Source: DTEX01 sp964431725 (GTDB lineage Archaea > Thermoproteota > Bathyarchaeia > Bathyarchaeales > DTEX01). Taken from it: 64,000 nucleotides of DNA. A program made the position numbers and the translations under genes. The DNA lies in contig CAYSKG010000001.1 in the NCBI GenBank assembly GCA_964431725.1, forward strand, positions 38,585-102,584, in the 5' to 3' direction. Each line of letters begins with the position of its first letter. Positions within the stretch are counted from its first letter, which is position 1. The notes under the pieces are model-generated. The model saw only the letters and a program-made list of their open reading frames with translations. It made no database searches and was not told where the DNA came from. Below are positions 53,392 through 60,989 of this stretch, piece after piece.

Positions 53392-54396
53392 TTGGAGATG
53401 AAAAGGTTGAAGATTGCTGATGAGATCTTTCAGCTGTCGAAGCGAATACGAGAAAATATTTGTAAAGCTCGTGAGATAAGCTGGATGGAATTCGGTAAAA
53501 AAATTCACTTTTTTATTCCAAGTTTCACCTATTATAACAACAAATATTTTAAATCTTCACCGATGAGTTTTCCTTCCATATCTGTTACTGGATCAGCCTG
53601 TTCTCTAAATTGTAGTCATTGCGGCGGTAAGCTTCTTAGAACGATGATACCAGCTCAGAGCCCGGAGAAACTGGTGGAAGTCTGCTCTAAAATAAGAAGG
53701 CGGGGCGCCGTTGGTTGTTTGATAAGTGGTGGATGTTTACCGAATGGTTCAGTTCCAATATTAAAATTTGCGGAATCTATAGCTGAAGTTAAGAGAAAAC
53801 TTGGTTTAACCATAGTAGTTCATACGGGATTAATTGATTTTGAAACAGCTAAAATACTTAAGGAAGCTGGTGTTGATGCTGTGTCAATTGACATAATAGG
53901 TTCAGAGGAGACGATTAAGGAAATATATCATCTTAATGCTTCAGTGAAAAGATATGCTGAATCCCTCGAAGCACTTAAGAGAGCTGGAATACCCTTCACA
54001 CCTCATGTATTAGTTGGATTACATTATGGTGAGCTAAGAGGAGAATTTGAGGCATTAAAAATAATTTCAAAATACGATCCATCGGCTTTAATACTGATAG
54101 TCTTCTTTCCAATTAAAGGTACAAAGATGGAGTTTATTAAACCTCCACCACCCGAAGCAGTAATAAATGTTTTAACTGAAGCACGCTTCATGATGCCAAA
54201 GGTGCCTATTGCTCTCGGATGCGCTAGACCGAAAGGTAAGCATCGAATTATAACTGATGTATTGGCTGTTGAGGCAGGAGTTAACGCTATAGCTTTCCCT
54301 AGCGTTGAGGCTATAGAGAAAGCCAAAAAAATGGGCTTAAAAATAAGTTTCTTCCAAGTTTGTTGTTCGGAAATCTATAAGTTTGCTCGCTTTTAA
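53392..54396 (+). CDS. radical SAM protein COG1856 (LipS1-like)
   Basis: 334 residues. FIPSFTYYNNKYF and SISVTGSACSLNCSHCGGKLL give the CxxxCxxC motif. GCLISGGCLPNGSVP, VVHTGLIDFETAKILKEAGVDAVSIDIIGSEETIKEIYHLNASV, PHVLVGLHYGELRGEFEAL and ALGCARPKGKHRIITDVLAVEAGVNAIAFPS follow, ending in FQVCCSEIYKFARF. It belongs to the biotin-synthase-like group which I associate with LipS1, one of two proteins that together insert sulfur into octanoyl groups in archaea. Its possible partner is at 50155-51150. TTG 53392 or ATG 53398 can start it. A much stronger site, TAGGAGGAGAAGG, stands before a four-codon ORF (ATG CTT AAA TGA) at about 53367. Confidence 0.7.
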   Translation: MEMKRLKIADEIFQLSKRIRENICKAREISWMEFGKKIHFFIPSFTYYNNKYFKSSPMSFPSISVTGSACSLNCSHCGGKLLRTMIPAQSPEKLVEVCSKIRRRGAVGCLISGGCLPNGSVPILKFAESIAEVKRKLGLTIVVHTGLIDFETAKILKEAGVDAVSIDIIGSEETIKEIYHLNASVKRYAESLEALKRAGIPFTPHVLVGLHYGELRGEFEALKIISKYDPSALILIVFFPIKGTKMEFIKPPPPEAVINVLTEARFMMPKVPIALGCARPKGKHRIITDVLAVEAGVNAIAFPSVEAIEKAKKMGLKISFFQVCCSEIYKFARF

Positions 54397-54432
54397 TGTG
54401 AATTATGAAAAATTTAATGAAAAGATTTAGTT

Positions 54433-54714
54433 TTACTTCTTTTTGGCTCTAACATTAAGTTCTTCTCGTTTATTTTTTCCTTTATATTCTTGTGCAACTA
54501 TCATTGTTGATGTTAAGATAACGCTGGGAATACCTCTAACCTCATCTAGAAATTCATTTAATTTGGGTAGTTCCGGCACAACAACCCTAGCTACAATGTC
54601 ATATTCGCCGTAAATTATGCTTGCATCTAAAACATTATCTAAATCAGCGATTTTTTTGCAAACATCCTTCTCGGTTCCCGAGTTCACTTTAAAGAGTACG
54701 TAGGCTTTAATCAA
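54433..54714 (-). CDS. stand-alone Lrp/AsnC ligand-binding (RAM) domain
   Basis: 93 residues from ATG 54714. IKAYVLFKVNSGTEKDVCKKIADLDNVLDASIIYGEYDIVARVVVPELPKLNEFLDEVRGIPSVILTSTMIVAQEYK is the alpha/beta sandwich that Lrp/AsnC regulators use to bind amino acids, without the DNA-binding half. A basic tail (KGKNKREELNVRAKKK) follows. Such proteins may modulate full-length Lrp partners or sense metabolites on their own. It stands alone after a LipS1-like gene on the opposite strand. Confidence 0.85.
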   Translation of the reverse strand: MIKAYVLFKVNSGTEKDVCKKIADLDNVLDASIIYGEYDIVARVVVPELPKLNEFLDEVRGIPSVILTSTMIVAQEYKGKNKREELNVRAKKK

Positions 54715-54797
54715 TCCATCTTACACCTCAACTTTTTGATCCAAGTATATTGAGTACTGAGGTTGTTTAATTGCTTTTCTATATTCTGCCGTTAATC

Positions 54798-55323
54798 TCA
54801 TTTAAACCTTATATAATCTTTGATTAGAAAGCTCCTTGTTAATCTTGTATCCTCTGATGATGAACCAATCATAACCTTGATTTCCCCTGGCTCCACAATA
54901 CGTTTCATTTCATGATTAAGAAATGATAGCTGCTCCAGCGTTAATGTAAGCTTAATAGTTTTTTCCTCTTTAGGCTCTAAAATCACTCGCTTAAAGCCCT
55001 TAAGCTCCTTAACTGGTCTAGCTACGCTTGCAATTACGTCTCTTACATACAATTGTACAACTTCATCACCCTTTCGGTCACCTATATTCTTCAACTGCTA
55101 TTCTTTGGATTCTATTTGTTTCTTCGGCGTCGAAGACATTTAGTATGGATCCTATTTTTCCCTCTCTAATCATCTGCTCATACTCTTTAGTTATGCCAGC
55201 GTATTGGCACATTTGCCCAATCTTCTCTTCAAGCATCATTCTACCTAATAGATCTTTGACTCTTTTCTCTATTGGTTGATTTGAATCTAGATAAATGATT
55301 TCTTCATTTTTAGATGACTTCAA
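54798..55323 (-). pseudogene. GH3 beta-glucosidase remnant with internal deletion
   Basis: The N-terminal part from ATG 55323 is a clear GH3 start (PIEKRVKDLLGRMMLEEKIGQM, GKIGSILNVFDAEETNRIQRIAVEE) and ends abruptly at a TGA at 55078-55080. From about 55094 a different frame gives the C-terminal fibronectin-III-like domain (NIGDRKGDEVVQLYVRDV, VARPVKELKGFKRVIL). Nearly all of the catalytic domain, about 550-600 residues, is missing. The junction, GTTGAAGAATATAGG on the minus strand, can be read as the end of one segment (AVEE) and the start of the other (KNIGD), as expected from deletion between short similar sequences. Not functional. Confidence 0.85.
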
Positions 55324-55434
55324 AATTTATTCCTCCTAGAATCAATCCTAGAAAAAGGCACTAAGAAAAATATATGAGTTTTGAGTTTTTGATAGAAACG
55401 AAACATCTTTAAAGCTTCTCTGGTAATAAAAAGA

Positions 55435-56004
55435 ATGGGTGAGCTGTTGCCTAAGGTTTTGATAGTAGCTGGAGATGGGGTGGAGGCTCAGGAGATTTTC
55501 TATCCTTTTTGGAGGCTGAAAGAGGCTGGAGTAGAAGTTACTGTGTCGGCTCCCTCGAAGAAAACTATTTTTACAGTTGTCCATGATTTTGAGCCCAAAT
55601 GGGAAACCTATAGTGAAAAACCCGCCTACAGATTCAATTGGGTCGACGTAAGTTTTAAGGAAGTAAATCCTGAGGATTTTGATGGTTTAATAATACCGGG
55701 TGGGAGAGCACCTGAATATATTAGAATGCATGGTGAGCTGGAGCCTATTGTAAAACACTTTTTTGAGAAAAATAAGCCTGTTGCAGCAATATGTCATGGT
55801 CCTTTAGTGATAGCTGGGTATGGATTAGCAAAGGGCAGAAAGATGACTTGTTATATGGCTGTTGCACCAGACTTAAAGCAGGCGGGAGCAGAGTATGTGG
55901 ATCGGGAAGTTGTTGTAGATGGAAACCTTGTTACAAGTAGAGCTTGGCCGGATCTACCAGCGTTCATGAGAGAGTTTCTGCGGCTTCTAAAAGAGAAAAA
56001 ATGA
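55435..56004 (+). CDS. DJ-1/PfpI family protein
   Basis: 189 residues of the glutamine-amidotransferase-like DJ-1 fold. PKVLIVAGDGVEAQEIFYPFWRLKEAGVEVTVSAP starts it with the conserved Glu, FDGLIIPGGRAPEYIR follows, and PVAAICHGPLVIAGYGLAKGRKMTCY contains the nucleophile Cys and His. PfpI relatives act as intracellular peptidases or as protein/nucleotide deglycases; this one is longer than PfpI (166). ATG 55435 lies about 22 bases after a TTTAAAG box, so a leaderless transcript is possible. Confidence 0.88.
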   Translation: MGELLPKVLIVAGDGVEAQEIFYPFWRLKEAGVEVTVSAPSKKTIFTVVHDFEPKWETYSEKPAYRFNWVDVSFKEVNPEDFDGLIIPGGRAPEYIRMHGELEPIVKHFFEKNKPVAAICHGPLVIAGYGLAKGRKMTCYMAVAPDLKQAGAEYVDREVVVDGNLVTSRAWPDLPAFMREFLRLLKEKK

Positions 56005-56045
56005 GCTTTTCTTTTCTCCTTTTATTTTTTTGTATGCTAAGAGGT

Positions 56046-57590
56046 TTACTCCCACTCTATTGTAGATGGCGGTTTATGCGTAATATCATAAACTACTCTA
56101 ACGACTTCAGGTATTTCTCCAGTAATTTTTGTTGATATTTTTTCCAGAATCTCGTAGGGTATTCTTGCAAAGTTCGCAGTCATAGCCTCTTTGCTCTCAA
56201 CTATTCTTATGGCAACCGTGTATCCATAGGCTCTTGCATCCCCCTTGACTCCAGTCGTCAACGTGTTAGTTAGGACAGCGAAATACTGCCATAAATTTTT
56301 ATGCAGACCCGAAGCTTCTATCTCTTCTCTAACAATTTTATCTGCTTTGCGAACTATCTCAACTTTCTTCGAAGTTATTTCGCCTATGACTCTTACAGCT
56401 AATCCTGGCCCCGGAAATGGTTGTCTATGAACTATTTCATCGGGCAGGCCTAGTTTCTTAGCAACCTCTCTAACTTCATCCTTATAGAGATCTCTCAGCG
56501 GCTCAACTATCCCCTTAAACTTTATCTTTGATGGTAATCCAGCCACATTGTGGTGGCTTTTTATTTTATCAGAAAATCTTCTGAAACCGGACTCTATTCT
56601 ATCAGGGTAGATTGTTCCCTGAATTAGATATTCGGCACCAGTCTTTTCCGCTACTTCCTCAAAGACTCTGATAAATTCCTCACCGATGATTTTTCTTTTA
56701 AGTTCAGGATCGGTGACGCCTTTAAGCTTACTATAAAATCTTTCTTTAGCATCTAAAACTATGAGGTTCATGTTCATTTTTCCAAATACTTCTTTAACGA
56801 ATTCCGGTTCATTCTCCCTCATAAAGCCGTGATCAACAAATACTGCTGTTAGCTGCTTTCCGATAGCCTTTGCTGCAAGCGCTGCGGTGGTGCTTGAATC
56901 TATCCCTCCGCTTAAAGCGATTATCGCCTTACTTTTTCCAATCGACTCCCTTATCTCTTTTATAGCTTTTCTAATAAAATCTTTCATTTCCCAATTTGGT
57001 TGACAACCACAGATATTAAAAATGAAATTTCTCAGTATTTTGAGTCCCTTTTCCGTATGTATGACCTCCGGATGCCACTGAACTCCGAAAATAAGTTTAT
57101 TTTTATGTTGGAAAGCTGCTACTGGACAATTTTCGGTGCTAGCGAGAACTTCGTAATCCTCTGGAAGGGCGTATACAGCATCACCATGACTCATCCATAC
57201 TTTCTCTCTTGAATTTAACCCCTCTAAAATTCCTATGGGTTTAGCGACCGATACGTAGGTTATGCCGTACTCCCTCTTTTCAGCCGGCTTTACAACTCCC
57301 CCCTCCATGTAGGCTATTAGCTGATGCCCATAGCATATGCCGAGAACTGGTAATTTCATCTTAAGAATCTCCGGATTAGGCCTAGGTGAGTCCTTTTTAT
57401 AGACGCTTAATGGGCCTCCGGAGAGTATCAATCCCTTAACGTTTAATCTCTTATTCAGCTTCCAAATTTCTTCCGGAGATATGTCTCCAGGAATAATCTC
57501 CGAATAAACTTTATTTTCTCTTATTCTTCTGGCTATTAAATGGCAGTATTGCCCTCCAAAATCAAGCACCAATATAGCATCATATCGCAT
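56046..57590 (-). CDS. guaA: GMP synthase, fused amidotransferase and ATP pyrophosphatase
   Basis: Converts XMP to GMP. 514 residues. The class-I glutaminase half shows VLDFGGQYCHLIARRIRE, LILSGGPLSVY, LGICYGHQLIAYMEGG (nucleophile Cys) and GVQWHPEV. The synthetase half shows AIIALSGGIDSSTTAALAAKAIGKQLTAVFVDHGFMR (P-loop), EYLIQGTIYPD, HRQPFPGPGLAVRVIGE and a dimerisation domain ending DITHKPPSTIEWE. Most archaea have two separate genes for these halves; here they are one, as in bacteria. ATG 57590. Confidence 0.96.
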   Translation of the reverse strand: MRYDAILVLDFGGQYCHLIARRIRENKVYSEIIPGDISPEEIWKLNKRLNVKGLILSGGPLSVYKKDSPRPNPEILKMKLPVLGICYGHQLIAYMEGGVVKPAEKREYGITYVSVAKPIGILEGLNSREKVWMSHGDAVYALPEDYEVLASTENCPVAAFQHKNKLIFGVQWHPEVIHTEKGLKILRNFIFNICGCQPNWEMKDFIRKAIKEIRESIGKSKAIIALSGGIDSSTTAALAAKAIGKQLTAVFVDHGFMRENEPEFVKEVFGKMNMNLIVLDAKERFYSKLKGVTDPELKRKIIGEEFIRVFEEVAEKTGAEYLIQGTIYPDRIESGFRRFSDKIKSHHNVAGLPSKIKFKGIVEPLRDLYKDEVREVAKKLGLPDEIVHRQPFPGPGLAVRVIGEITSKKVEIVRKADKIVREEIEASGLHKNLWQYFAVLTNTLTTGVKGDARAYGYTVAIRIVESKEAMTANFARIPYEILEKISTKITGEIPEVVRVVYDITHKPPSTIEWE

Positions 57591-57695
57591 AAACTCTGAT
57601 GTCTCCCTTTAAGCTTAAAAGGGTTTTGCCACCGCATTTTTCACACTAGTTAAATTATTAAGTTCCAATCTAAAAAATTAGCTGTATAGCTTCCC

Positions 57696-58084
57696 CTAGG
57701 GTCTGTGGGATAAGGGGGCTATCTTAGTAAATTTGTTACTCATTTTTTCACGCTTATTTTTTGGATTAAAGAATTTAGAGAATTCTTCAACTAAGCCCTT
57801 TATTAATTGAAGATCTTTTTCATTAACGTCTACAGTTTTAGCTTCTCTTCCAACATGTCTAATTTTACCTCGAACATAAATTGTGCCGCCATGCATACCT
57901 ATAGCTACAAACTTTACGTCATATTCTTCCTTTTCTTCCATTTGGTTTAAGCCTAGGACAAGTATTATGCCCCCGCCATATATTCCTCTAGAAAATCGCG
58001 AGGTACTCAACCGATAACTATCGCTGGATTTTTGTTTTGGTATCCCTTCATATGGATTACTAGGAAACTATTCAGTTTCTTCAT
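57696..58084 (-). pseudogene. GXGXG-domain protein (glutamate synthase domain 3 type), broken
   Basis: Read from ATG 58084 (overlapping the MFS-kinase stop as ATGA) the frame gives KLNSFLVIHMKGYQNKNPAIVIG, a TGA, then VPRDFLEEYMAG. One base missing in a run of five G near 57985 moves the rest, GGIILVLGL, AIGMHGGTIYVRGKI and DLQLIKGLVEEFSKFF, into another frame that ends at 57696. The order matches the GXGXG beta-helix of the archaeal glutamate synthase alpha-subunit domain 3, without its N-terminal half. The TGA stands where Gly is normal (GGA/TGA). One nonsense and one frameshift make it a pseudogene. Confidence 0.75.
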
Positions 58085-59958
58085 GGTTTTTCCTGATTTT
58101 TATTTTTCTCACGTAGAAGGGTTATTATCTTCACAACTTTTTCTGGAGAAATTCTCTCCGTGTTTATAGCTATGTCGAAGGGTGGAAGCTTCGATATGTC
58201 AGCGTTAAACAGTTGGCGTGTTAACTTAGCGATTTTACGATCTTTTTCCTCCACTCTCCTAAAGGCCACGAAGTCCGGTCCACCATGTTTTTTGATTTCT
58301 CTTTGAACCCTCTCTTCTCTTGATGCAACGAGTAGAATTATTAGGCCTTTGCCTTCATCTTTGGCGGCAAATATAGCTGGCTCTCCCTCTATGACTACAG
58401 ACTTGTCTTTCTTCGCTAAGATGAAATCTAATTTCTCCCTAACTTTTCTCTCATTTCCATTGCCGCTAAAGAAAGGTATTGGAATTGGAGAGACACTATT
58501 TTCTTCTCTGTTAAATGCGTTTTCGTCAATAACTTCAAGCGATAATTCTCTCTGAACAAGCCGTGCAATCGACGTTTTACCTGAGCTTGGTAAACCATAG
58601 AGGATTATATGTGGGCCGGTTGGATGGCGATGGCTACGGGCAATTAATGTCTCCGGTATCTTATACATTAGGATTGGAAGCCTAATGAAGCCGTCGACGA
58701 AAAGAGCCATAATAAATGGTAGTCTAGGGTCAATATTCCAGAGGAGCCCGCCAACCAATGCAGCTGGTATAGCCATGCTCCTCCATAGAAAATCTCGGGT
58801 TGCCTCCCATCCACTCTGCAGTTCTTCAGGGATCACTTCTGTTGACGCAGCTGTCCATGAAGGGCCGGAGGAGCTACCTATTGCCCTAAATATCCATGCA
58901 ACGAGGGGAATAAGGGGGGTCAGTGTCGGTTCTTTAAATGTTCCGCCAACTAGTAAAATGACTATGCAGAGATGTAGGAATGGACGGGCGAACAAGATTG
59001 CTTTTTTCCTACCTTTCCTGTCCGAGATCTCGGCTAGGGGAAGCATGAGTAAGGCTGTTGTTAGGCTGTAGATTGAAGGCAGAAAGCCTAAAACCATTAT
59101 TGGTGAATTGCATACTTCGGCGGCATAGAGTATCCAGAAGGGTGCAATGGCCTCCCAAGCCCATGGGCCGGTTAAAGCCAGAAGAAGCCATGAAGCCGCT
59201 TTCCTCTCCCTTGAAATTTTATAGATCTTACTCATTTGTCCGAAAACTTTTTTCACAGCGTGAATGAGATTTTTCGGCGTCTTTCTATTTGATTGGACCG
59301 TATCTTCAAGTCTTTTCCAGGTGTAAGCTAAAACTATTATTGTCAGAAAGAACTGGAGCAGGAAAATGTTTCTAATCCAATTTAGCTTTCCATCTCCTAA
59401 TGTTTGAATTAATGTTGCACCTAACGGCGGAATTATGATGTTCGCTATGCTGTTAATTGTGTTCATTAAGGCTAGTGTTCTACTTCGAGTCTCTCGTTCA
59501 GAACAGGAGAAGAGAAGCGCTATATAGGCTGGTGTAGTGAGTGCTGTGCCAACAGCCCCAAGAATATAGGCTACCACTATCATACGCCAATCAGGGGCAA
59601 ATGCAAAAATTAATGGGTTTGGCAGCGTCAGAATCATACCTGAAATTAACATTTTTTTACGGCTATACTGATCAGATATCCATCCGCCCACTAATATGAA
59701 AGCGAGAAAAACCGCTGACCATATGGATGTAAGAGTACTTAAAATTATAGCGTCTGCTTTAAGAATCTCTTTGATGAATAAAATGTTGAGACCGCCGCTT
59801 AAGCCGGCAATCGCCGTTAAGGTAAAGTTCCTAATAGTCAATACTTTAATGTTTCCCTTAATTGTAGATCGAGCTGTCGAAGCTATACTTATCAGTTTTC
59901 TTACCGCCATGATTAAACATAAGTGAAGGAAGAAACTCCTTAATAAACTTCTCCCCAT
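58081..59958 (-). CDS. MFS transporter fused to a P-loop kinase domain
   Basis: 625 residues. The first ~440 are a major facilitator transporter: about twelve hydrophobic segments, with the loop motif GWISDQYSRKKMLI between segments 2 and 3 and its counterpart AEISDRKGRKKAIL in the second half. From about 450 a soluble domain begins HIILYGLPSSGKTSIARLVQRELS (Walker A), with VIEGEPAIFAAKDEGKGLIILLVASREERVQREIKKHGG and FDIAINTERISPEKVVKII, which is the pattern of cytidylate-kinase-like enzymes. The whole is one frame with no break. A transported substrate might be phosphorylated on entry. ATG 59958; in frame for its full length, ending in TGA that overlaps the next start. Confidence 0.85.
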   Translation of the reverse strand: MGRSLLRSFFLHLCLIMAVRKLISIASTARSTIKGNIKVLTIRNFTLTAIAGLSGGLNILFIKEILKADAIILSTLTSIWSAVFLAFILVGGWISDQYSRKKMLISGMILTLPNPLIFAFAPDWRMIVVAYILGAVGTALTTPAYIALLFSCSERETRSRTLALMNTINSIANIIIPPLGATLIQTLGDGKLNWIRNIFLLQFFLTIIVLAYTWKRLEDTVQSNRKTPKNLIHAVKKVFGQMSKIYKISRERKAASWLLLALTGPWAWEAIAPFWILYAAEVCNSPIMVLGFLPSIYSLTTALLMLPLAEISDRKGRKKAILFARPFLHLCIVILLVGGTFKEPTLTPLIPLVAWIFRAIGSSSGPSWTAASTEVIPEELQSGWEATRDFLWRSMAIPAALVGGLLWNIDPRLPFIMALFVDGFIRLPILMYKIPETLIARSHRHPTGPHIILYGLPSSGKTSIARLVQRELSLEVIDENAFNREENSVSPIPIPFFSGNGNERKVREKLDFILAKKDKSVVIEGEPAIFAAKDEGKGLIILLVASREERVQREIKKHGGPDFVAFRRVEEKDRKIAKLTRQLFNADISKLPPFDIAINTERISPEKVVKIITLLREKNKNQEKP

Positions 59959-60017
59959 GAAAGTTATGAAATATATGCTGAAATATTGCTTAAAAGATCC
60001 TTTAAGAGAGATTTCCC

Positions 60018-60033
60018 AGAAATGAATATCATA
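60018..60033. repeat. 16-bp element shared with the gap-flanking repeat
   Basis: AGAAATGAATATCATA here equals the first 16 bases of both 55-base repeat copies at 60115 and 60270. It lies 97 bases before the first copy, which suggests that a repeated structure, not only an assembly joint, exists at this place. Confidence 0.6.
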
Positions 60034-60114
60034 TAGATAATTTTTGCTATTTCTTCTAAGTTTACGATATACACTCTATTATATTGCACACATTTTTATT
60101 AATGGGTAAACAAG

Positions 60115-60324
60115 AGAAATGAATATCATAGTAGTGTTTCCACTAAAGGAGAACCGTTTTTTTAAACAANNNNNNNNNNNNNNNNNNNNNNNNNNNNNNN
60201 NNNNNNNNNNNNNNNNNNNNNNNNNNNNNNNNNNNNNNNNNNNNNNNNNNNNNNNNNNNNNNNNNNNNNAGAAATGAATATCATAGTAGTGTTTCCACTA
60301 AAGGAGAACCGTTTTTTTAAACAA
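60115..60324. repeat. 55-bp exact direct repeat around a 100-N gap
   Basis: Bases 60115-60169 and 60270-60324 are identical over 55 positions (starting AGAAATGAATATCATAGTAG and ending TTTTTTTAAACAA). They lie directly against the two edges of the run of exactly 100 N (60170-60269). Exactly 100 N is a common placeholder for unknown gap length, and 55 is a common k-mer overlap, so the copies are probably two contig ends sharing one sequence or ends in a repeat array. The true distance is not known. Confidence 0.9.
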
Positions 60325-60371
60325 TACGGTTTTGAACGTCTCCTCTTATAGGATGAGAGGGTGGATTAAAG

Positions 60372-60989
60372 TTACATGTAAGCTTTAATGAGCTTTATAA
60401 AATATTGGTGAAGCCTTGTGTCATCTGTGAGCTCAGGGTGGAAGGCTACACCTATCATGTTGTGTTGTTGCGCTGCAACTACTACATCGTTTAGTTTACA
60501 TAATGCCTTAACTTGGACGCCCATCTCTCGAATTGCAGGCGCCCTTATAAATACGCCTCTGAATGGCTTTTCTCCAAGTATAGGAATCTTTAGGTTCGCC
60601 TCGAATGATTCTCTCTGTCTACCAAAAGCATTCCTTTCGACGACTACGTCCATGACGCCTAAAATTGGCTGCTTAACCTCGCCCACAACTCTATCGTAGA
60701 CTTTCCTAGCAAGCATTATTAGACCTGCACATGTTCCGAGAACAGGCATTCCTTCATATATTCGTTTTTTAACTGCTTTTAAGGTTTTATTATACTCTGC
60801 TAGTCTGCCGATAACCGTGCTCTCTCCACCGGGGATTATAAGTCCATCTATCCGCTCAACGTCATTTACAGTCTTCACCCAAATGACTTCGCCATCTAAT
60901 CCTAGATGGGTTAAAGTGAGCTTCGTTATAGCTAAATGCTCCTCTATGTCGCCCTGAAGACCTAGAACACCTATCGTTAAACGCTTCAA
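60372..60989 (-). CDS. pdxT: pyridoxal 5'-phosphate synthase glutaminase subunit
   Basis: Releases ammonia from glutamine for PLP synthesis. 205 residues: IGVLGQGDIEEHLAI-like opening (VLGLQGDIEEHL), LIIPGGESTVIGRLAE, MPVLGTCAGLIMLARK with the nucleophile Cys, RQRESFEANL, GVFIRAPAI, and VVAAQQHNMIGVAFHPELTDD with the catalytic His and Glu. It overlaps the end of pdxS by four bases (ATGA), so both subunits are made together. Confidence 0.97.
   Translation of the reverse strand: MKRLTIGVLGLQGDIEEHLAITKLTLTHLGLDGEVIWVKTVNDVERIDGLIIPGGESTVIGRLAEYNKTLKAVKKRIYEGMPVLGTCAGLIMLARKVYDRVVGEVKQPILGVMDVVVERNAFGRQRESFEANLKIPILGEKPFRGVFIRAPAIREMGVQVKALCKLNDVVVAAQQHNMIGVAFHPELTDDTRLHQYFIKLIKAYM

Noticed and set aside
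60115..60324. CRISPR array
   Set aside because: Only two full copies of 55 bases and one 16-base piece are seen, at spacings unlike spacers, and there are no cas genes. The exact match at gap edges is better explained by assembly overlap.
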